This document shows, in pieces, positions 59,199 through 64,000 of a DNA stretch of 64,000 nt; the stretch's first letter is position 1; every line of letters begins with the position of its first letter. Below the pieces are notes generated by a model. That model ran no database searches and was not told the origin of the DNA. It saw only the letters and a program-made list of their open reading frames with translations. The translations under genes were made by a program, and so were the position numbers. Source of the DNA: CAVRZR01 sp964354215 (GTDB lineage Bacteria; Actinomycetota; Coriobacteriia; Anaerosomatales; CAVRZR01). The stretch is from assembly GCA_964354215.1 (NCBI GenBank), contig CAYGYT010000003.1, positions 1 to 64,000 on the forward strand, given 5' to 3'.

Positions 59199-60869
59199 GT
59201 GGCGGAAACGGGAAAGAGGCTCGGGCAGCTCCTCGTCCGGGCCGGCGTCATAAGCGAAGCGCAGTTCAACGACGCCCTCGAGGCGCACCGGGGTACCGGA
59301 GCGCCGCTCGGCCGCGTGCTCGTCGATCTCGGTTACGCGTCGCAGGCTTCGGTGCTTGCCGTGATGGCACGCCAGATCGGCATCGACTACGTCGACTTCT
59401 CGGAGCGCAAGCCGGAGCCGAACGCCATCGCCGTCGTTCCGCGTGAACTCGCTGTGCGCTACGTGCTCATGCCCGTGGAGATCGCCGAGGACATACTCGT
59501 GGTCGCGATGGCCGATCCGCAGAACGTCCTCGCCCTTGACGACCTGCGGATCATCACCGGGTTCGACGTGCGGGCCTGCATCTCGACGAAGGACGATATC
59601 CTCGGCGCGATCGAGGAGTACTACAAGGTCGCCGAGCAGTCCGAGGCCGACGAGTTCATCGGCAGTGCCGAGATCGACGACATCGACCTCGCGGAGCTTA
59701 CGGACGTGACCTCCGAAGCGCCCACGGTCAAGCTCGTCAACTTCATCATCCACAAGGCGGTCACCGAACGCGCCTCGGACATACACATCGAACCCCAGGA
59801 GAAGGACCTACGCGTCCGCTTCCGCATCGATGGCGTGCTCCACGAGGTGGTGCGCAGTCCCAAGTCGACACAGGCGGCGATCATCAGTCGGTTCAAGATC
59901 ATGGCGGAGATGGACATCGCCGAATCGCGAAAGCCTCAGGACGGGCACTGCGCGGTGACCGTGGCGGGACACAAGCTCGACTTCCGCGTCTCGACGCTTC
60001 CGACCGTCTACGGCGAGCGTGTTGTGCTCCGCATCCTGCGCAAGGACTCCATTCTGCTGCAGCTCAAGGACCTAGGCTTCCTGCCGAACGCCCTTGGCCG
60101 TTTCGAATCGTCGTTCACCAAGCCGTACGGCGCCATTCTCGTCACCGGTCCGACGGGTTCGGGCAAGTCGACGTCGCTCTATGCAGCGATAAACGTACTC
60201 AACTCGCCGACGAAGCACATCCTCACCGCCGAGGACCCGGTCGAATACCGTCTCGAGGGCGTCAACCAGTGCCAGACGAACAACCGCGTTGGCCTGACCT
60301 TCGCGCGCGCGCTCCGGTCGTTCCTGCGCTGCTCGCCCGACATCATCCTCGTCGGCGAGATTCGCGACCATGAGACCGCCAAGATCGCGATCGAGTCGGC
60401 GCTCACCGGGCATCTCGTGCTCACAACGCTCCACACGAACGATTCGTCCGGAGCCGTGACCCGACTCGTCGAGATGGGCGTCGAGCCGTTCCTCGTGTCC
60501 TCGGCCGTGGATTGCGTGCTTGCGCAGCGCCTCGCCCGGCGCCTGTGCCCCGACTGCAAGACCGAGTACCGCCCTGCGGAAGAAGTGCTCATCGAGGCGG
60601 GCTACTCGCCCGATAACCTACCTGAGGTCGTCTACCGGCCAGTTGGCTGCAAGAAATGCGGCGGGACGGGATACCGGGGGCGCCTCGGCGTTCACGAGGT
60701 ACTGCTCATGTCCGAAGAGATTCGCAGGTTGTGCGTGGCCGAGGCCACGTCGGAGCAGATCAAGCAAGTAGCGATCGAAGAGGGAATGCTGACACTCCGT
60801 CAGGACGGGTTGGAGAAGGTGCGGGACGGCTCAACGTCAATCGAGGAGATCTGCCGGGTCATCGTCTAG
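59199..60869 (+). CDS. pilB: Type IV pilus assembly ATPase PilB (copy 2)
   Basis: A second PilB/GspE-type ATPase of 556 residues. MshEN-type N-terminus (LGQLLVRAGVISEAQFNDAL), Walker A GPTGSGKSTS (from residue 317), ILTAEDPVEYRL, LVGEIRDHETAK, LTTLHTNDSSGA, and the tetracysteine C450, C453, C484 and C487 (CPDCKTE, GCKKCGG). It is co-linear with copy 1 and lacks PilT features, so it looks like a paralogue, not the retraction motor. Both copies keep the catalytic residues. GTG at 59199 with AAGGGG upstream is preferred over the GTG at 59181. pilC follows after 42 bases. Confidence 0.94.
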   Translation: MAETGKRLGQLLVRAGVISEAQFNDALEAHRGTGAPLGRVLVDLGYASQASVLAVMARQIGIDYVDFSERKPEPNAIAVVPRELAVRYVLMPVEIAEDILVVAMADPQNVLALDDLRIITGFDVRACISTKDDILGAIEEYYKVAEQSEADEFIGSAEIDDIDLAELTDVTSEAPTVKLVNFIIHKAVTERASDIHIEPQEKDLRVRFRIDGVLHEVVRSPKSTQAAIISRFKIMAEMDIAESRKPQDGHCAVTVAGHKLDFRVSTLPTVYGERVVLRILRKDSILLQLKDLGFLPNALGRFESSFTKPYGAILVTGPTGSGKSTSLYAAINVLNSPTKHILTAEDPVEYRLEGVNQCQTNNRVGLTFARALRSFLRCSPDIILVGEIRDHETAKIAIESALTGHLVLTTLHTNDSSGAVTRLVEMGVEPFLVSSAVDCVLAQRLARRLCPDCKTEYRPAEEVLIEAGYSPDNLPEVVYRPVGCKKCGGTGYRGRLGVHEVLLMSEEIRRLCVAEATSEQIKQVAIEEGMLTLRQDGLEKVRDGSTSIEEICRVIV

Positions 60870-60911
60870 CGCGGCGCGCGACTGGGCGAATGAAACAAGG
60901 AGTGTAGTGAG

Positions 60912-62123
60912 ATGGCGGTTTTCAACTACGCGGTTCGCGACAAAGCGGGCAAGGTCGTCAAGGGCCAGCTCGAGGGCGACAGCAAGGAGGTCGTCAGGGC
61001 GAAGCTCATGCAGATGGGCTACATCATCCTCGACCTCGAGCCGCAGAGCGCGATGGCCGCGCTCGGCAAGATCAGTCTCGGCTCGCGCGTGAAGTCGAAA
61101 GACATCACGATCTTCGCGCGTCAGTTCGCGACGATGATCAACGCGGGCCTGTCGCTCACCAAGTGCCTCTCCATCTTGGGTTCGCAGACCGAGAGCGCAC
61201 CGTTGCGAGACGTCATCGGGCAGATCGCGCGCGACGTGGAAGCGGGCCAATCGCTCTCTGACTCCATGTCGAAGCATCCCCGCATATTCCCGCCGATCTT
61301 CGTGAACATGGTGCGAGCCGGCGAGACGGGCGGTGTGCTCGACGAGGTCCTGCTTCGTGTCGCCGACCATTTCGAGCGGGACGCTGCACTCAAGGGACGC
61401 ATCAAGTCCGCCATGACGTACCCCATCGCGATGGGCTCGCTCGTCGTGATCATCCTCATTGCAATGATGGTCTTCGTGGTGCCGACGTTCGAGAAGATGT
61501 TCAACGACATGGGCGGCGAGCTTCCCCTCATGACTCAGATGCTCGTCGGCGTCTCGAACACCGTGGCGAGCTTCTGGGGCATCGTGATCGCCGGGGCGAT
61601 CGTCGGAATGGTCATGGGGTTCCGTTGGTGGAAGCGCACGCCCTCGGGCAAGCTCATCTGGGACGGGATCACCTTGCGCATGCCGGTCTTCGGGTCGCTC
61701 GTGCGAAAGCTCGCGCTCGCGAAGTTCACCCGTACGTTCGGCACGCTCGTGTCGGCAGGCGTCCCGATCCTCTCCGCACTCGACATCGTGGCGGACACGT
61801 CCGGCAACGAAGTCGTCGCCCAGGCGGTCAAGAAGACTCGCTCCGCGATCAAAGAAGGCGAGACGATCGCCAAGCCACTCGGCGAGTCGCCGGTCTTTCC
61901 GTCGATGCTCGTTCAGATGATCGCGGTGGGCGAGGAGACGGGTGCTCTCGACGCCATGCTGACCAAGATCGCCGACTTCTACGACGAGGAAGTAGGGGCG
62001 GCTGTCGAGGGACTCACGTCGCTCATCGAGCCGCTCATGATGGCCTCGCTCGGCGCGGTCGTCGGCGTCATGGTCATCGCTCTCTACATGCCGATGTTCA
62101 CCGTCATCTCGCTCGTGAAGTAG
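60912..62123 (+). CDS. pilC: Type IV pilus inner-membrane platform protein PilC
   Basis: The membrane platform that couples PilB to pilin extraction, 403 residues. It has the PilC/GspF N-terminus (FNYAVRDKAGKVVKGQLEGD) and two homologous T2SSF domains (FARQFATMINAGLSLTKCLS and FTRTFGTLVSAGVPILSALD). MVRAGETGGVLDEVL and IAVGEETGALDAML are the paired repeats, and there are three main membrane segments. The C-terminal helix reads GAVVGVMVIALYMPMFTVIS. A hairpin lies 28 bases after the stop. Confidence 0.97.
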   Translation: MAVFNYAVRDKAGKVVKGQLEGDSKEVVRAKLMQMGYIILDLEPQSAMAALGKISLGSRVKSKDITIFARQFATMINAGLSLTKCLSILGSQTESAPLRDVIGQIARDVEAGQSLSDSMSKHPRIFPPIFVNMVRAGETGGVLDEVLLRVADHFERDAALKGRIKSAMTYPIAMGSLVVIILIAMMVFVVPTFEKMFNDMGGELPLMTQMLVGVSNTVASFWGIVIAGAIVGMVMGFRWWKRTPSGKLIWDGITLRMPVFGSLVRKLALAKFTRTFGTLVSAGVPILSALDIVADTSGNEVVAQAVKKTRSAIKEGETIAKPLGESPVFPSMLVQMIAVGEETGALDAMLTKIADFYDEEVGAAVEGLTSLIEPLMMASLGAVVGVMVIALYMPMFTVISLVK

Positions 62124-62150
62124 TCGCGAGCTCGCCATTCCGCAACGCCT

Positions 62151-62183
62151 GCGCCCCCGCAGCCATGTCGCTCGCGGGGGCGC
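62151..62183 (+). terminator. Terminator after pilC
   Basis: GCGCCCCCGC (62151-62160) pairs perfectly with GCGGGGGCGC (62174-62183) across a 13-base loop; TTGCC follows. It would separate the pilB-pilC transcript from pilA, which has its own promoter. Confidence 0.6.
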
Positions 62184-62297
62184 TTGCCGTCTCGGCTGGG
62201 ATGCCTTCGCCGAGCGTAGCTGCAGGTCCGCTCGTCGCTCTTGTGTGATGACCGGCACCAAATCGGACGATTTAGAAGAGAAATGCGCGGCGAACGC

Positions 62298-62324
62298 TAA
62301 AGTGCCGGCCTGCGGCTCCGATAC
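62298..62324 (+). promoter_or_regulatory. Sigma-28-like promoter of pilA
   Basis: TAAA at 62298-62301, exactly 15 bases, then TCCGATAC at 62317-62324. The FliA/SigD/WhiG consensus is TAAA-N15-GCCGATAA, so six of eight -10 bases match and the spacing is exact. Transcription would start about 62331, leaving a leader of about 60 bases with two small hairpins (around 62340-62358 and 62366-62376). The rest of the 270-base pilC-pilA gap shows no gene. Confidence 0.5.
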
Positions 62325-62393
62325 CACTGGTGTCAGTAAGGGCGGAGAAGAACCGCCCGCGAGTCCCCCAAGGGGGAGAAGGAGGTGCTAGCC

Positions 62394-62786
62394 GTGAGGC
62401 TGTACCGCAGGGACGAGGGTTTCACCCTCATCGAGCTCATGGTCGTCGTTCTTATTATCGGTATCCTTGTTGCCATCGCCATCCCGGTCTTCAACACCGC
62501 GAAGGCCAACGCGCAGAAGAAGGCGTGCTTCGCCAACCAGCGCACGATCGAGGGTTCGGCCAACACGTACGAGGCCGAGAAGGGTGGCCCCCCGCCCACG
62601 CTGGCGACCCTGGTCACGACGAACTACCTCAAGACCATGCCGGACTGCCCGTCCAATGGTCCGCTCGCCGCTGGCGGCGCCGACTACTCGTGTAACAACA
62701 CCACCACGGTTGACGGCGCCGCCGCTGGCGGTACCGGCTGCACGTTCGGTACCCCGGCCCACGGCTACTACCAGGTCGATCCATAG
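62394..62786 (+). CDS. pilA: Type IV pilin (PilA-like)
   Basis: Major pilin candidate, 130 residues. The class III prepilin signal MRLYRRDEG is cut before F10. The mature N-terminus FTLIELMVVVLIIGILVAIA has the Glu at mature position 5 (E14). The globular part has cysteines C45, C85, C100 and C116, allowing two disulfides, and TTNYLKTMPDCPSNGP. GTG at 62394 is preferred over GTG at 62385 because GGAGG lies eight bases upstream. It has its own promoter and terminator, as expected for a highly expressed pilin. Confidence 0.95.
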   Translation: MRLYRRDEGFTLIELMVVVLIIGILVAIAIPVFNTAKANAQKKACFANQRTIEGSANTYEAEKGGPPPTLATLVTTNYLKTMPDCPSNGPLAAGGADYSCNNTTTVDGAAAGGTGCTFGTPAHGYYQVDP

Positions 62787-62824
62787 GTCGATCCGAACTA
62801 GTACGACTCTCACTGAGCTCGCAA

Positions 62825-62852
62825 GGAAGGCCCGCCCACCGGCGGGCCTTCT
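62825..62852 (+). terminator. Strong terminator after pilA
   Basis: AAGGCCCGCC (62827-62836) pairs perfectly with GGCGGGCCTT (62841-62850) across CACC; two outer pairs extend the stem and CTCCTT follows. A typical intrinsic terminator. Confidence 0.85.
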
Positions 62853-63005
62853 CCTTCGGGGGGTGGGCGATCACGGCCGTGCGGCGGTCCCAATGTGCCC
62901 TGCACCAGCGGGCGCCCTGCCGCGCTTTGGTATCATCGCGTCGCCCAGCGACCATTCGCGTAGCTCGGCCATCACACGGCGTTCCCGAGGGGGCTCTGGC
63001 CTTCG

Positions 63006-63830
63006 ATGCAGGTGTTCTCGCTCGTGATACTCGGCGTTTTCGGTCTGGCGTTCGGCAGTTTCGCGAACGTCGTGATCTGGCGCTTTCCGCGCGGGGAGTC
63101 GCTCTCACACCCTGCGTCGCACTGTCCGTTGTGCGAGCACCCGATCCGCTGGTACGACAACATCCCCATCGCGTCGTGGATCGCGCTCAGGGCGCGGTGT
63201 CGCGACTGTGGGGCTCCCATCGCGATTCGCTACCCGCTCGTGGAGCTCGCCTCCGGCGCGCTCTGGGTGCTCGCGGGTCTGCTCTACGGTACTTCGGCTC
63301 GCACGGTGAGCGCGATCGTGCTCTTCTACCTGCTGCTCATCCTGTCGCTCATCGATCTCGACACCATGCGGCTGCCCAATCCGATCGTCGGGTTGCTCGC
63401 AGCTACGGGATTCGTCGGCCTGCTGCTGGCTCAATTCACCGGCGTTGATGCCGCACCCATCACCTGGACGGGTAGTCTGCCGCCCGCACGGCCGCTCGTG
63501 CTCGGAGTGACGGGCGCGCTCGTGGGAGCCGGCGTGAGTCTGGCCATTGCGAGCATCTACGCCGGGATCAGGAAGAGCTCAGGCTTCGGGATGGGGGACG
63601 TGAAGCTCCTCGGGGCGCTGGGATTGTTCTTCGGGCCCTACGTGCTCATGGTGCTCTTCTTCGGAAGCCTTGTGGGAGCGGTCGTGGGGCTGGCATCCGT
63701 TCGCGAGCGCGGGCAACTGCGCACGCGCAAGTTGCCATTCGGCCCGATGCTCGCGGTGGGCGCGCTTGTGACGGCCATCGCAGGGCCGGCGCTCTGGACG
63801 TGGTACACGACGCTCGTAGGGCTCCTCTAG
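63006..63830 (+). CDS. pilD: Prepilin peptidase / N-methyltransferase PilD
   Basis: Membrane aspartyl protease that cleaves prepilin leaders and methylates the new N-terminal Phe, 274 residues with about eight helices. The cytoplasmic zinc-type cysteines are C40 and C43 (CPLC) with C65 and C68 (CRDC). The catalytic aspartates are in LIDLDTMRLPN (D117/D119) and GFGMGDVKLLG (D197). The N-terminus GLAFGSFANVVIWRFPRGES is typical. Its likely substrate is the pilin encoded just upstream. Confidence 0.96.
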   Translation: MQVFSLVILGVFGLAFGSFANVVIWRFPRGESLSHPASHCPLCEHPIRWYDNIPIASWIALRARCRDCGAPIAIRYPLVELASGALWVLAGLLYGTSARTVSAIVLFYLLLILSLIDLDTMRLPNPIVGLLAATGFVGLLLAQFTGVDAAPITWTGSLPPARPLVLGVTGALVGAGVSLAIASIYAGIRKSSGFGMGDVKLLGALGLFFGPYVLMVLFFGSLVGAVVGLASVRERGQLRTRKLPFGPMLAVGALVTAIAGPALWTWYTTLVGLL

Positions 63831-64000
63831 GCAGCGAGTGCTCGCGGTCACGCACGGGACGCCGTTCGTCGGACGGTGAAGCTCTGCCGCACGCATGCAT
63901 CTCAAGAGCCTTTGCACCTCTGCCTATGCCGCATGTGCACGCGGATAGTCGTCGCATGCGCCGGTGCGGCATTCGGCGGAAATTGGAGCCGACTCTAAAG
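63831..64000. other. Right-edge non-coding stretch
   Basis: No convincing gene starts in these 170 bases. The last five bases are TAAAG, identical to the -35 element and following base of the sigma-28-like pilA promoter; whether a matching -10 follows lies outside the window. Confidence 0.4.

Noticed and set aside
59026..59253. Small GTG-started ORF between the membrane protein and pilB copy 2
   Set aside because: No ribosome site, low-complexity Ser/Gly/Arg end, and it runs into the second pilB.
60837..62327. Long minus-strand open frame (496 codons) across pilC
   Set aside because: Low-complexity His/Asp/Arg composition typical of antisense shadows; pilC is clearly the real gene.
62124..62393. 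Cyclic di-GMP riboswitch or sigma-54 promoter before pilA
   Set aside because: No GEMM core sequence is present, and the only GGCAC-like string (GGCACC near 62253) lacks a TTGC element at the required spacing.

Overview
The window reads as a chromosomal segment of a G+C-rich, probably anaerobic actinobacterium. A lineage near the Coriobacteriia / Anaerosomatales is my guess, made without a phylogeny. Support: dense coding with strongly GC-biased third positions, many GTG starts, a mycobacterium-type dCTP deaminase, an oxygen-independent class II ribonucleotide reductase, a superoxide reductase, and promoters that seem to sit directly on start codons. No insertion sequence, prophage, CRISPR array or tRNA gene was found. 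The window is a housekeeping region with a few unusual proteins and RNA elements.

Layout. 1-580: the 3' end of a 23S rRNA gene and a 5S rRNA gene framed by a perfect inverted repeat. 600-11622: an Nfu-type Fe-S protein, class II RNR behind a likely NrdR-controlled promoter, dCTP deaminase, a geranylgeranyl-reductase-like flavoprotein (minus strand), small unknown proteins, an Fe-S DNA glycosylase, a DUF1015 protein and AzlCD (minus strand), LemA and Lgt. 12-18 kb: a YerB-like lipoprotein, PdxS-PdxT (pyridoxal phosphate synthesis), YebC and RuvCAB (Holliday junction processing). 18-22.4 kb: an accessory cluster (SDR/DUF2867 protein, PEBP lipoprotein, superoxide reductase, isochorismatase-like hydrolase, cold-shock protein).

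22.5-53.4 kb is a long housekeeping run in nearly the order known from Bacillus and Clostridia: queH-queA, tgt (with an ECF sigma / anti-sigma pair inserted on the minus strand), yajC-secD-secF, recJ, rel, a metallo-hydrolase, crcB, hisS, aspS, rarA, an RsbW-like protein with a SigB/SigF-type sigma factor, an AI-2E family permease, alaS-ruvX-mltG, an ABC exporter with a TPR-like protein, yqeG and aroE. Between aspS and rarA lies a promoter-driven, rod-like structured RNA that fits 6S RNA in both architecture and position. The recJ product is a 1212-residue fusion of a complete RecJ nuclease, a HIRAN domain and a RecQ-like helicase.

53.4-63.8 kb is a type IV pilus locus: two PilB-type ATPases, PilC, the major-pilin candidate PilA behind a sigma-28-like promoter, and prepilin peptidase PilD. 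Between the two pilB genes lies a probable polarity or signalling module: a roadblock/LC7 protein, a DUF4388 protein, an MglA/Rup-like small GTPase and a small membrane protein. PilT, PilM, PilN and PilO are not present and may lie beyond the right edge.
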